From: Vibrio sp. UBA2441
GTDB lineage: Bacteria > Pseudomonadota > Gammaproteobacteria > Enterobacterales > Vibrionaceae
Length of the DNA: 64,000 nucleotides
Assembly: GCA_002342685.1 (NCBI GenBank)
Contig: DDQN01000059.1
Span: forward strand, 22,992-86,991
Direction of reading: 5' to 3'
Position numbers and translations under genes: made by a program. Below the pieces are notes generated by a model. The model ran no database searches. It had not been told where the DNA came from and saw only the letters and a list, made by a program, of their open reading frames with translations. Positions 1 to 10,600 of this stretch are shown piece by piece; the first letter of the stretch is position 1, and each line of letters begins with the position of its first letter.

Positions 1-3000
1 ATTACATTCGTAATATCGGTTGATAGTGAATTAGTCAGTTTAATGGAGTATGTCGCAAATCCTCCAGCGATTGCCATTGGTGTACTTGTTGTTTTTTTAA
101 CGGAAACCCCACCAATAGTGGTAATGACTGAAGCGCTATCGGAGGCTGCATTATCAGCATCTATCGTTGCGGTACTGGTAAATGCACCCATTTCACCGGA
201 AGGAAAAACAATGACTTTCAAGTTACCGGATTCACCAGTTGCCAAATCACCAATGTGCCAGTTCAAATTGCCAGAGCTGCCAGTTACAGGTGCGCTGTCG
301 GCTAACGGAGAGGCAGAATAATAGTTGAGCTGGTTTGGAAGTGCTTCTGTAATGTCTACATTCTCAGCAACGGCGTTACCCGTATTTTGGTAGGTAATGG
401 ACAGGGTTATAGCACCAATAATATGGCTACCACTTGTTGCCGTTACCGGATTGTTTAGGACAATATTGCTATCGGAGATACTGATGATTTTCGCAGTGGT
501 AGCGTTTATTTTAATCAGTTGCCCCAGACTAAACTGGTCGCTCTGATCAACAAATATTGTTGCACTATTGCTAACATCGGCAGTCAGATTAGCAGCTGGA
601 TAGGCGGTAGAACCTGATTGATTGTGCAGAATAGATAACTGTGCACTGGCGGTGGCAACTATCACTGAACTCGCACTTTTATTTAACGCATTGCTGCCAC
701 TTACTGTCGCTGTATTTGTAATACTGCTATCACCGCTGTCTAAATGATTACTTATTTTAGCTGTAAATGTCAGAGTACTACTGCTGCCTGATACGAGATC
801 GCCAATATCATTAATAACCTGATTATTGATGGTGTCAAAACTAGCAGTGCCGACAGAAGACGTAATATTGCCTGTATAGGAAAGAGCGTTTGGAATAGGA
901 TTTTTAATAACGACATCTTTGGCGGTCGAGGAACCATTGTTCGTCACTACAAGCGTATAAGTCACCGTATCATTTGGAGCTAAGCCAGATGAAGGAGTGA
1001 CATTATTGGATAGAGATAACGATGGATTACCACTAATATTGACGGTTACCGCATTACTGATAACTGGGGATAGTATATCAGCGGTTACAGTTACATCGTC
1101 TGTAATTGTGGTGATCCCTGCAGCTAAACTTGTAGTGCTGGCTAACATGGAGTAACTAAACGATTGTGATGATCCCGCTGCGATGGTTCCTAAGTCCCAG
1201 CTGATGGTACCAGCGTTATTTGTGCAGCTATCAGAGCAACTATTGAAGTTGTAGTAGCTAGCAGTAGGTAAAACATTATTGATCACCACATTATTGGCAG
1301 AGGCACCACCAATATTCGTTGCAGTTACGGTATAAGTAACAGTATCACTCGGAAAGATACTGGACTTATCAGAGAAGAGGCTTAGTGATAATTCCGCCAC
1401 ACCGCTACTGCTTGCTCCCGTGACATTAGTCCTAGCCGTGGCATTGACTTCTGACGTCTGATCACTACTGATGACCACAATACTAGTAAAGCTGTCGCCA
1501 TCTGAACTTCCTTCACTAGCTACTCCCCTAAGGTAAAATTTGCCAGAGTCACCAGCTGAGATGGTACCAATTGAATATGAATGGGTGTTATCAGCAGAGC
1601 AACCAGCCCAGTTATTGTTGTCTATTGAGTATTCGCAACTAGTGAATCCAGAAGGCAAACTATCCACCAGAAGTACATTTGTAGCAGCTACCTCACCCGT
1701 ATTGGCGTAACTGGTAGTGTAAGTAAGCGTGGGTGTTGTTCCCGCGCTAATATTTACATCATCGACAACTTTAGAGATAACTAAACTGGCTGGTGGTGTC
1801 ACACAAAAGCTCGACCCAGAAAGTGCGGCGGAGGTTCCACCAGAGATAGCATTGACTACTGAGCCGCCAAATTGGAACTGAGCCTCAAGCGTGTTTTGGT
1901 TGTGTGTGGACTGAGCTTCGTATACCCACAATAAACGATGGTCTTTTTTTAAGGTGCCTGTTGGTGAAAAATTGGTGGTCAAAGCACCTGTCTGACTGCC
2001 TTTGAAGGTCACGGTCTCCTGACCAAGTAGAAGCAACGAACCATCAATGGAATTATAATCATAAACCGATGTGCGTAGATTTATGCCGTTACCGCTTTTT
2101 CTGTCTACATAGATAGTACTGCTTAACTGACCACCATCAAACAAGATGTCTTGGGTATTAGCTGCGCCCTGATAAAACCGAATGGCTTCAATGAAGCCGT
2201 TGCTGGATGATGGGGCGATTACGGTAACTGATGTGCCTGCATCAGAGGCGGTAGGGACAGGATATGTATTCGCCAGTTTTTGAGTGCCAGCATTTCCGAC
2301 ATCACCGCTAGTATTGCTGAAGTAGTATGCATTGCACATGCTACCGGTGATCCCGATATCAAGCTTTGATTCAATCTGAATACCATCTGTCCAGTTTATC
2401 GTGGCATTATTGATGGCTGGATTTTGCTGAGTAAATGGGTCTGCGATAGTTGCTGTTAACGACACCGTACCCATTGCCGAGCTACTTACCGTTCCTATTG
2501 GCCAGGTAACAATATCGTTGATTTCAGAGCAATTGTTACTACAACTAACAAAGGTCATACCGTCTGGGAGCGTATCAACGATTTCTACATTATCAGCAGA
2601 TGCTGAGCCGTCATTTGCATAATTGAGCGTATAGGTAATGTTACTTCCAGGTGCTGCTTGTATGGCATCAGCTGTTTGGCTAAGAGACATCGCAGCCCTT
2701 CCTGTGGCAGCAATGCCTGTTACTGCAACCGTTGTTGAAGCGGTCTCAGTGATGGTTGATCCATCAGGGCCAATCGCAGAAAGTGGGACACTACTGGTAT
2801 AAGAGGCTGAACTCCAGCTATTTGCGATGGTCACCGTATAGCTGACACTACCAGCTCCACCGGCCTCAATCGAACCAATTGTCCAGAACACATCGCTGCC
2901 TGATAAACCACATGATGTACCATTGGTGCAATTTATATAATTGGTTCCAGTTGGCAGTGTCGTAATTAAGCTAGCATTACTAACGGGAACGAATGAGTCA

Positions 3001-5054
3001 TTAGCGTAGTTAATAGTAAAAGTGATCTGTTCGCTTCCATCAGCAGCAACACTGTAACGATCGGGTATATTACTCACTGATAATCGTACAGAGTCGACAG
3101 ATATTGCCACGGGGTCACTAACAAGTGAACCAAACGATGTTTCTGCTGAAGCATTGTTGTTGTAAGTTCCCGGAATAGCTGGAGCCAACATATCAAAAAA
3201 CAGATTGCTGCTGCTGCCAGAGGAGATAGTTAAAGGTGTATTAAAAGTCCAGGTTGATGTCTGGCCGTTAAATGTAGGTTCACTGAGAGTCACGCCTGAA
3301 GTGGTATTTGTTACATAAGAAAAACCTTCAGGTAAAACATCACTAATACTTGTAACAGTTATATCTTCTGTATTATTTGCAGGGTTACTTATTGCAATAG
3401 TATTGGTAATTGTCCCACCGACAGGAATATTATTTGTGTTTGAAGTTAACTCTATTGTAGGGGCTAAACCACAGGCGTTAATTGCAGTGCCTATCAATGC
3501 AATTTGTTGCCCTGTTATTGTAGGGTTGCCGTACCAGTCTTCGGTTAACGAGGTTGATCGTATTGGAGAGTGACTCGGGAATTCAGATTCCTGATCAGGT
3601 AACCAGTTATTACTGTTATAGATTTTGTTTTCAATGTTTCCCGCTAGATAAGAAAACGTTCTATTATTCACACCAGATGGGGCAACTCCATCATCAACCT
3701 TGCTGTTATCGTCCAACGCCTGAACACCAATCAGATATTTGCCTTTTGGCAAACCACTGGCATCCCATGATGCAGACCAGGAGTTTAAGGTATTTGCGTC
3801 AAGGGTGGTATTGCTTGAAATTTGCACCCATTGGCTGCCGACATCAGATGATGTTGCCTCACCGTCCCCATTGACGTCATACCAATAATAAAAATCTACA
3901 GTCTGAACGGATGAAATAACAACGCCATCTTGAAGTGCAAGTGTATCCTGTACTGTTGTATTGAGTTGGTAAGTTCCTGGGCAGCTATTTGGCGGTATAA
4001 CTTCAACACTTGAAATGATGGGCTGGCTGTAGGGTTCCGGTTGACTAAAGGATAAGTAGTCTCCAAACGGTGCTGTAACATTGGGATCCGCTAACCACTC
4101 TTTGCCAATTGCACAATCTTTTTGAAGTGGGTTGTTAAGGCTGTTGGCGGTACAGAACATCATTGAAATAGGGGTGTCTCTAGTGATAGACGGTCCGCCT
4201 ACATCACTGGCATCGAGCATGGCCAATGGAATTTGATAGTCGACAAAGTACTCTGTGCATGAATTTTTACTGATCAACTGAGCTCGAGTAGTACCGTAGT
4301 CCCACTGGGTTTCATCCGCCCCGTTAGTCCAGCTTTCTGTTGGTGTTAAGTTATTTGAGAAGTTTAGGATTTTCCCGTTATCACCAATAAAAGCTGTTGG
4401 GTTATGGCCAAGCAAGTGAATATTCGGATCGTTTTCATAATCGAGAGAGTGATTCGAGGCGTTTCCCCAGATTCCTGCTAGTCGGTCAATTGATTCGGAA
4501 GGGCTGCCAATGGAGCCGTCTAAGTGAGCGGCTAAGCTTTTGTATCCAGTACCATCAAGGTCGAAAAAGACGGTCCATAAAGCTGATGACCAAGGGTTTC
4601 CGCTACTGAAGTTCCCCGCATTTTTTCCTGTTGCGTAATTATGCGCCGCCGATTCAACACGCCAACGAAACATGAGTACATCGTCGTCTTGTGTGTTGCC
4701 TTTATGTAGATAGTAATAAACACTTGGAAGAGTTTGATCCAGACAAGATGATGCTACATTGACATAACTTTGCGGAGAGGTTCCACCATTAGATTGGTCT
4801 CTGGTTCTGGCATCAGCAATTTCATTTTGAAATCGCGTATAAGGTTTCCACTCGCCACATTGAGTCCCACAGTCTAAGGGACTTTGTGGTTCGGAGGGCC
4901 ATGCTACGGGCTGATAATGAATGGCAGAACCTGTACTACTATTCCATGTTGGGGGATAAGGATCGGCTATTAATGACAATGAGAAAAAAAGGAAAATAGC
5001 TGGCAGGTATCGTAAAAAAAGCAAGTGATGAACAGCTAACTTATTTAATTTCAT
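1..5054 (-). CDS. Giant secreted DUF11-repeat surface protein, C-terminus beyond the window
   Basis: This is an open frame of 1684 codons from an ATG at 5054 to the left edge with no stop seen, so the gene is partial. An AAGGA ribosome site lies about 7 bases before the ATG. The first 30 or so residues (MKLNKLAVHHLLF, then a long hydrophobic run ending near LIADP) read as a Sec signal peptide. Residues about 30-520 are a unique region rich in Trp, Tyr, Asn and Asp, including a DVNGDGEATSSD stretch that resembles a calcium loop. From about 528 on there are roughly eight DUF11-type (B_ant_repeat) beta-sandwich units, each with a signature like TYTLNYANDG...NVEIVDTLPDG. A different domain near 905-1080 interrupts them. 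Such proteins are usually exported adhesins or matrix proteins; the exact role here is unknown. The anchor or secretion domain would lie off the window. Confidence 0.85.
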   Translation of the reverse strand, partial: MKLNKLAVHHLLFLRYLPAIFLFFSLSLIADPYPPTWNSSTGSAIHYQPVAWPSEPQSPLDCGTQCGEWKPYTRFQNEIADARTRDQSNGGTSPQSYVNVASSCLDQTLPSVYYYLHKGNTQDDDVLMFRWRVESAAHNYATGKNAGNFSSGNPWSSALWTVFFDLDGTGYKSLAAHLDGSIGSPSESIDRLAGIWGNASNHSLDYENDPNIHLLGHNPTAFIGDNGKILNFSNNLTPTESWTNGADETQWDYGTTRAQLISKNSCTEYFVDYQIPLAMLDASDVGGPSITRDTPISMMFCTANSLNNPLQKDCAIGKEWLADPNVTAPFGDYLSFSQPEPYSQPIISSVEVIPPNSCPGTYQLNTTVQDTLALQDGVVISSVQTVDFYYWYDVNGDGEATSSDVGSQWVQISSNTTLDANTLNSWSASWDASGLPKGKYLIGVQALDDNSKVDDGVAPSGVNNRTFSYLAGNIENKIYNSNNWLPDQESEFPSHSPIRSTSLTEDWYGNPTITGQQIALIGTAINACGLAPTIELTSNTNNIPVGGTITNTIAISNPANNTEDITVTSISDVLPEGFSYVTNTTSGVTLSEPTFNGQTSTWTFNTPLTISSGSSSNLFFDMLAPAIPGTYNNNASAETSFGSLVSDPVAISVDSVRLSVSNIPDRYSVAADGSEQITFTINYANDSFVPVSNASLITTLPTGTNYINCTNGTSCGLSGSDVFWTIGSIEAGGAGSVSYTVTIANSWSSASYTSSVPLSAIGPDGSTITETASTTVAVTGIAATGRAAMSLSQTADAIQAAPGSNITYTLNYANDGSASADNVEIVDTLPDGMTFVSCSNNCSEINDIVTWPIGTVSSSAMGTVSLTATIADPFTQQNPAINNATINWTDGIQIESKLDIGITGSMCNAYYFSNTSGDVGNAGTQKLANTYPVPTASDAGTSVTVIAPSSSNGFIEAIRFYQGAANTQDILFDGGQLSSTIYVDRKSGNGINLRTSVYDYNSIDGSLLLLGQETVTFKGSQTGALTTNFSPTGTLKKDHRLLWVYEAQSTHNQNTLEAQFQFGGSVVNAISGGTSAALSGSSFCVTPPASLVISKVVDDVNISAGTTPTLTYTTSYANTGEVAATNVLLVDSLPSGFTSCEYSIDNNNWAGCSADNTHSYSIGTISAGDSGKFYLRGVASEGSSDGDSFTSIVVISSDQTSEVNATARTNVTGASSSGVAELSLSLFSDKSSIFPSDTVTYTVTATNIGGASANNVVINNVLPTASYYNFNSCSDSCTNNAGTISWDLGTIAAGSSQSFSYSMLASTTSLAAGITTITDDVTVTADILSPVISNAVTVNISGNPSLSLSNNVTPSSGLAPNDTVTYTLVVTNNGSSTAKDVVIKNPIPNALSYTGNITSSVGTASFDTINNQVINDIGDLVSGSSSTLTFTAKISNHLDSGDSSITNTATVSGSNALNKSASSVIVATASAQLSILHNQSGSTAYPAANLTADVSNSATIFVDQSDQFSLGQLIKINATTAKIISISDSNIVLNNPVTATSGSHIIGAITLSITYQNTGNAVAENVDITEALPNQLNYYSASPLADSAPVTGSSGNLNWHIGDLATGESGNLKVIVFPSGEMGAFTSTATIDADNAASDSASVITTIGGVSVKKTTSTPMAIAGGFATYSIKLTNSLSTDITNV

Positions 5055-5488
5055 TATCAATCCTTGGATTAGTTAGCATCGTGTAAATGCTTTTGAAGGG
5101 ACAGGTATCGCCGCTTTAGAAATGTTATTAGTTATCATTTGGATTTGTATATTATTGGTAACTTATATATAAATCAAATCTTACTTCCAAAAATCAATGA
5201 AACTTTTGTATATATATATATTTAAAAAATACTAAATTAAATTTTTGTAAATATTGAGCACCAATAATGAGATTATTTTGTTCAGGGTGAACAGTATGAT
5301 TTTGTCGACATGGGCACAAATATAGCGAAAACTTCCACCTGACCACTGTGCTTAACTAATGGGTTGATAGCCGATATGAATAGTAGAAAACGGTTAATTT
5401 CGGATCGAGTGTAGGGTAAAGTGCAGCCTCCTATCGTTGAATACGAGTTTGGCATTTCGCCTTATTTAATTGAGAGATATAGACGCGA
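5055..5488. other. AT-rich intergenic region between the DUF11 gene and the thioesterase gene
   Basis: The two genes diverge from this 434-bp gap, so it must hold promoters in both directions. It is very AT-rich, with a TA run around 5209-5220. I see no ORF with coding character and no clear operator. Confidence 0.5.
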
Positions 5489-5893
5489 ATGAGTAAGATA
5501 TACCATCACCCAGTACAGATATATTATGAAGATACCGATCATTCAGGCGTGGTGTACCACCCTAATTTCCTTAAGTATTTCGAACGAGCGCGTGAACATG
5601 TCATTGATAGTGATAAATTGGCCACCTTGTGGAATGAGCATGGGTTGGGGTTTGCCGTTTATAAAGCAAATATGATTTTTCAGGATGGTGTAGAGTTTGC
5701 GGAAGTCTGTGATATTCGAACATCATTTGAGCTGGATGGTAAGTATAAAACCCTGTGGCGGCAAGAAGTCTGGCGTCCGCATGCTAGTCGGGCAGCGGTT
5801 ATTGGTGACATTGAAATGGTATGTTTAGATAAAGATAAGCGGCTGCAACCTATCCCTGATGTTATCCTTAATTCGATGATGAATGCAGATTAG
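5489..5893 (+). CDS. Hotdog-fold acyl-CoA/acyl-ACP thioesterase, Orf6-type, PUFA-associated
   Basis: This 134-residue protein has the 4-hydroxybenzoyl-CoA thioesterase (YbgC-like) signature near its N-terminus, YYEDTDHSGVVYHPNFLKYF at about residues 13-32. The Asp of DTDHSG is the likely catalytic residue. Length and motif fit single-domain hotdog thioesterases. A protein of this family, Orf6, is encoded next to the PUFA synthase genes in Photobacterium profundum and hydrolyses long-chain acyl thioesters, so a role in releasing or editing the PUFA product is a reasonable inference. The gene converges on pfaE with only 10 bases between the two stops. The ribosome site (GAGAG, about 12 bases upstream) is weak. 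Confidence 0.85.
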   Translation: MSKIYHHPVQIYYEDTDHSGVVYHPNFLKYFERAREHVIDSDKLATLWNEHGLGFAVYKANMIFQDGVEFAEVCDIRTSFELDGKYKTLWRQEVWRPHASRAAVIGDIEMVCLDKDKRLQPIPDVILNSMMNAD

Positions 5894-5903
5894 TTTTATC
5901 GGT

Positions 5904-6767
5904 TTAGGCTGCTGGAAACAGCAGCTCATTTGGTTGTGTCAACGTCGCCTCTAGTTTCATCGATCTGCTGTTGCTTCCGAGAGTAACGGCAAAGCGATAA
6001 TCTTTGTCTAACCGGCCTAAACATGTCTGCCAATTTTCTTGTTTGGTCTGTTGGTTCGTAAGAGAGTTGACACTATTTTCAATAAAATTGGGTGCGATTC
6101 CACTGTAAAGTTTTACCTGCTTGTTTAGGTCATTGGAATATAAGCAGAGTTCAGGATCTGTTGCTTGTATTAATAGCGACTCGCTTTTTGCCTCCGATAG
6201 GTCAAAGCCGAACGATTTCAACGATTTTGCCAGCCCTTGCCCCGTCGCTTTTATATAAGACTCTTTTAATGCCCAAAGATCAAAAAAACGTTGCCTCTGT
6301 AGGGCTTTCGGCAGTTCTAATAATGCCGTGACTTCTTGTGCTGAAAAATAGTGATTAAGAATGGGGCCAATATCTGTACTTGTCCTGGCATGCTCTATAT
6401 CTACTCCTAGTTGTACGTTTTTATCCTCAGATATTATGACTCCTATTAATAGATAATCCTCGCTGTGACTCAGGTTAAATTCAATACCGGTTTGGCTACG
6501 TTGTTCAGCAATTAATTCTGGCTTTCCTTTTGGACCATAATCAAATTGCCACTGCTCAGGAGGGATAGGTGCATATCGGGATAATATAACCCGAAGCAAA
6601 CTACGAACGTATAGAGCTCTTGTTTTCATCTCTTGCTGTCGATAGCGAGCCACTTTGGCTAGCTCATCTTCAGATAAGCAAAATTTCAACTGATTGGTCA
6701 GGTTATTGCTGTTATCTAGCTGAGTCAGAGGACAGAACCAGAGTTGGACAAGAGAAGCACTAGACAA
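5904..6767 (-). CDS. pfaE: 4'-phosphopantetheinyl transferase of the PUFA synthase, TTG start
   Basis: This 287-residue protein is a Sfp-type phosphopantetheinyl transferase. It shows the substrate motif FNLSHSEDY, the Mg-binding motif LGVDIEH and the second motif FFDLWALKESYIKATGQGL (W..KES..K). It would transfer phosphopantetheine from CoA to the serines of the five PfaA carrier domains, converting the synthase to its active form. The frame begins with TTG at 6767: a stop lies eight codons upstream with no ATG or GTG between, and the first internal Met (about residue 47) would delete the conserved N-terminal region. A rare start and a weak ribosome site suggest low translation. It is transcribed away from pfaA across an 880-bp gap. 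Confidence 0.9.
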   Translation of the reverse strand: MSSASLVQLWFCPLTQLDNSNNLTNQLKFCLSEDELAKVARYRQQEMKTRALYVRSLLRVILSRYAPIPPEQWQFDYGPKGKPELIAEQRSQTGIEFNLSHSEDYLLIGVIISEDKNVQLGVDIEHARTSTDIGPILNHYFSAQEVTALLELPKALQRQRFFDLWALKESYIKATGQGLAKSLKSFGFDLSEAKSESLLIQATDPELCLYSNDLNKQVKLYSGIAPNFIENSVNSLTNQQTKQENWQTCLGRLDKDYRFAVTLGSNSRSMKLEATLTQPNELLFPAA

Positions 6768-7647
6768 GGAAAGAACCCTAACAAGAAATCATGTTGTTTA
6801 TTGTGACGGTTTTACGATTAAAACAACAGAACAAAGGTGTTTTATACCTAAGTTTGCTCGTTTTTTAAGGAGCACACCTTGAGGAGATGCGAGTATATTT
6901 CTTGAGCAAAAGTCATGCAGGAGATGTCATTATCAATGGCACCTCAAGGTCGAACATCCCACCAAAACTTGGTATAAGCAAAGCTTAAAATTTTTCTCTT
7001 CAATAAATTGAAATGTTTTTTGTCACTAGGCCGATCCCTTTATCAAAAAGTCGTTACATTGGTTTTGTTTGTTTTTTGTGGGTTTTGTCACTATTGTCTT
7101 TTTCTTAGAGTATTTACACTAACCTTTGTTGCTTTTTGATTTTTAATCAATGACTTAGTTTTGTTTTAATTGCAATATTTAGATTTGTGCTCTATTTAGC
7201 TGGTCTGAGCAGATGCAGTCTCTGCGTCAGGCGATTGTATCAATACGTGACCTCGGGTAACCTGCTCAACCATTAACCGAATCAGCTGGTTTTCATTGCG
7301 AATGGTAGGTAGTTTTCTCTGAAAATCTCAGTCGTAACCTCTGCAGGATTAATATGGACTTTTCCTTAGTTGCTCATAGCACAGCAACCGATTATCTAGT
7401 GTTAACTACATGTTAAATCCAGTTTGTATGCTCGATACAATCCAGCTATTCGATACGGCGATTCTGCTCTTTTTATGATTAGTATAATTATTCTAGAGCA
7501 TTTGCATTCAACACGGTTATTTAGCCGAAGTAAGCCACCTTTTTCATCGCGCTTCTTTCCGGCAACTTATATTCATTTCTTTCTTCGTATCATATCCCTG
7601 ACCGAAAATATGACCCCCGCTTTGCGGTTGTCCAGTGGAGACTCATT
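6768..7647. promoter_or_regulatory. Regulatory region between pfaE and pfaA
   Basis: This 880-bp gap separates the divergent pfaE and pfaA genes. It contains an exact 9-bp inverted repeat (ACCTTGAGG and CCTCAAGGT, centres 66 bp apart), T-rich tracts around 7050-7200 and a palindrome-like TTGATTTTTAATCAA at 7136-7150. There is no credible gene. A 75-codon frame ending inside the pfaA start is noted under rejected items. The length implies a long leader or several control sites for the pfaABCD transcript. Confidence 0.5.
6876..6950. repeat. Spaced inverted repeat ACCTTGAGG / CCTCAAGGT upstream of pfaE and pfaA
   Basis: ACCTTGAGG at 6876-6884 is matched by its exact reverse complement at 6942-6950. 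The two arms are 57 bases apart, too far for a tight RNA hairpin. They could be paired operators for a looping regulator or simply chance. Confidence 0.35.
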
Positions 7648-10600
7648 ATGAGCCAAACCTCAAACTCAACATCCGAGTTGCAACAAGACATGCGACTTAA
7701 CAAACGCCTTAAAGATACGCCTATCGCTATTGTCGGTATGGCGAGTATTTTTGCCAATTCCCGTTATCTGAATAAATTTTGGGATCTTATCAGTGAAAAA
7801 ATTGACGCAATAACTGATATCCCGAAAACTCACTGGCGCACAGAAGATTACTACGACTCTGATAAGAGCACGCCTGATAAGTCTTACTGTAAACGTGGCG
7901 GCTTTATGCCGGATGTCGACTTCAATCCTATGGAGTTTGGTCTTCCGCCAAACATTCTGGAGTTAACGGATACTTCGCAGCTGTTGTCGCTGATAGTTGC
8001 TAAAGAAGTGTTAGCGGATGCGAAACTTCCTGAAAACTATGACAGAGATAAAATTGGTATCACATTAGGTGTCGGTGGTGGTCAAAAGATCAGCCAAAGC
8101 CTGAATGCACGTTTGCAGTACCCGGTACTGAAAAAAGTATTTAACAGAAGCGGTATCAGCGAACAAGACAGCGAAATGTTGATTAAGAAGTTTCAAGATC
8201 AATATATCCATTGGGAAGAAAACTCGTTTCCGGGATCGCTTGGTAATGTTATTGCTGGCCGTATAGCCAACCGATTCGATTTAGGCGGTATGAACTGTGT
8301 GGTCGATGCGGCTTGCGCTGGTTCTCTTGCTGCATTACGTATGGCACTGTCTGAATTGGTTGATGGCCGTAGTGAAATGATGATTACTGGTGGTGTGTGT
8401 ACTGATAACTCACCAACCATGTACATGAGTTTCTCGAAGACACCAGCTTTCACCACCAACGAAACGATTCAACCTTTTGATATTGACTCGAAAGGCATGA
8501 TGATTGGTGAAGGTATCGGTATGGTTGCCCTGAAGCGTCTTGAAGACGCAGAGCGAGATGGTGACCGTATTTATTCCGTCATAAAAGGTATGGGTGCTTC
8601 TTCTGATGGTAAGTTTAAGAGTATCTATGCTCCTCGCCCTGAGGGTCAGGCAAAAGCACTTAAACGTGCCTATGATGATGCTGGTTTTGCCCCGCATTCA
8701 CTCGATTTGTTAGAAGCGCATGGTACTGGCACGGCGGCGGGTGATGTCGCTGAATTTAATGGGCTGAATTCTATATTTAGCCAAGACAACGAGAATAAAC
8801 AGCATATCGCATTAGGCTCGGTAAAATCTCAGATTGGCCATACTAAATCGACCGCAGGCACAGCCGGTTTAATCAAAGCAGCTCTTGCACTGCATCACAA
8901 AGTATTGCCTGCCACGATTAATGTCACCAGCCCTAATCCAAAGTTAAAAATTGAAGATTCTCCATTTTATCTTAATACCCAAACTCGCCCATGGATGAGA
9001 CGTGCTGATGATACGCCACGTCGTGCTGGTGTGAGCTCGTTCGGTTTTGGTGGCACTAACTTCCATGTTGTTATGGAAGAATATACTCCTGAACATGTTC
9101 GCGGTGATAAGTATCGTCAACGTCAGGTACCTCAAACATTATTACTCAGTGCAGCGACTCGTAATGCACTCATCGCCAGTTTGAAAGAAATTTCAGCGGA
9201 TATTTCTGCAAAGAAAACAGATCTGGAAGCGCTTGCCCATACATATGGCCTGCGCAGCGTTGATGTAAATCATGCGCGTCTGGGTATTGTGGTTAAATCA
9301 GAGCAAGAGCTTCAGTCTCAACTGAGTCAGGCTATTTCACAGCTTGAAAGCCAAACGAAATCACATTGGCAACTACCGAGTGGAACGAGCTATCGTGAGT
9401 CGGGCTTAGTGAGTGAAAATGGAACGGCAAAAGTTGCTGCACTGTTTGCAGGTCAAGGCTCACAGTATCTAAATATGGGCCGTGATCTCGCCTGTCATTT
9501 CCCGGAAATGCGTCAACAGTTGGCGACCGCAGATAAGGTATTCAGCCAAAATAAAAAGACCCAGTTATCAAAGGTGCTTTTCCCGGTTCCTGCATTTAAT
9601 AAACAGGACATTGCCGCTCAGGAAGCGACTCTAACTAACACCGCTAATGCACAAAGCGCTATCGGTGTGGTTTCTATGGGTCAGTATGAACTTATGACTC
9701 AAGCTGGCTTCAAACCTGATATGGTCGCAGGGCACAGTTTTGGTGAGCTAAGCGCGTTATGTGCGTCAGGCACAATATCTCAAGAGGATTATTACCAACT
9801 TGCTTTTGCTCGTGGTCACTCTATGGCAGAAACGCCAGCTGAAGGTGATTGCGGCACTATGTATGCGGTAATTCTTGATGCAGACAAACTGGCTGATGTT
9901 GAAAAAACCATCGATGGTTTTGAAGGGGTAAGCATCGCCAACTACAACGCTCCAACACAGCTAGTGATTGCAGGACCGACAGACAAAGCACAGCTTGCGG
10001 CCAGCGCTTTGACTGAGCAGGGTTTTAAAACGATACCACTGCCTGTTTCCGGTGCATTCCATACGCCATTGGTGGCCCACGCACAGAAACCATTTGCTGC
10101 TGCCATCGATAAATCTACGTTCAGCAAACCAGCATTACCGCTCTACTCCAATGCCACTGGCGAGCTGTATAAGAGTGATGGCAAAGCCATTAAGAAAGCA
10201 TTTAAGCAACATATGTTGCAGTCTGTTCGTTTCAGCACACAGCTTGAAGCAATGTATCAGGCTGGTGCTCGAATTTTTGTTGAGTTCGGACCGAAAAATA
10301 TCCTGCAGAAATTGGTAGAAAAAACGCTGACTAACAAGTCGGATGAACTTTGTACTATCAGTCTTAACCCAAATCCTAAAGGTGATACTGATCTGCAATT
10401 ACGTTTGGCTGCAGTTCAGCTCGCCGTTGTTGGTGTTTCACTAGACAGTATCGATCCGTATCAAGCCGACATTGCTAAACCAGATGCGCCGTCGCCAATG
10501 AACATCAAATTGAGTGCGACGAATTACATCAGTGCCTCGACCCGAGCGAAAATGGCGGCGTCATTAGAAGCGGGAACCGTCAGCAAGCAAACTGAAATAG

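Noticed and set aside
43..321. Short plus-strand frame near the left edge
   Set aside because: It is antisense to the DUF11 protein, whose repeats read cleanly through the same bases on the minus strand.
5209..5220. Alternating TA run upstream of the thioesterase gene
   Set aside because: A simple low-complexity tract; no structure or motif beyond AT richness.
7136..7150. TTGATTTTTAATCAA as an FNR site
   Set aside because: The spacing is one base too long for the FNR consensus TTGAT-N4-ATCAA, and the region is generally AT-rich.
7424..7651. 75-codon frame ending across the pfaA start codon
   Set aside because: No ribosome site, no recognisable features and a composition like the surrounding non-coding DNA. 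The ATGA-style overlap with pfaA looks accidental.
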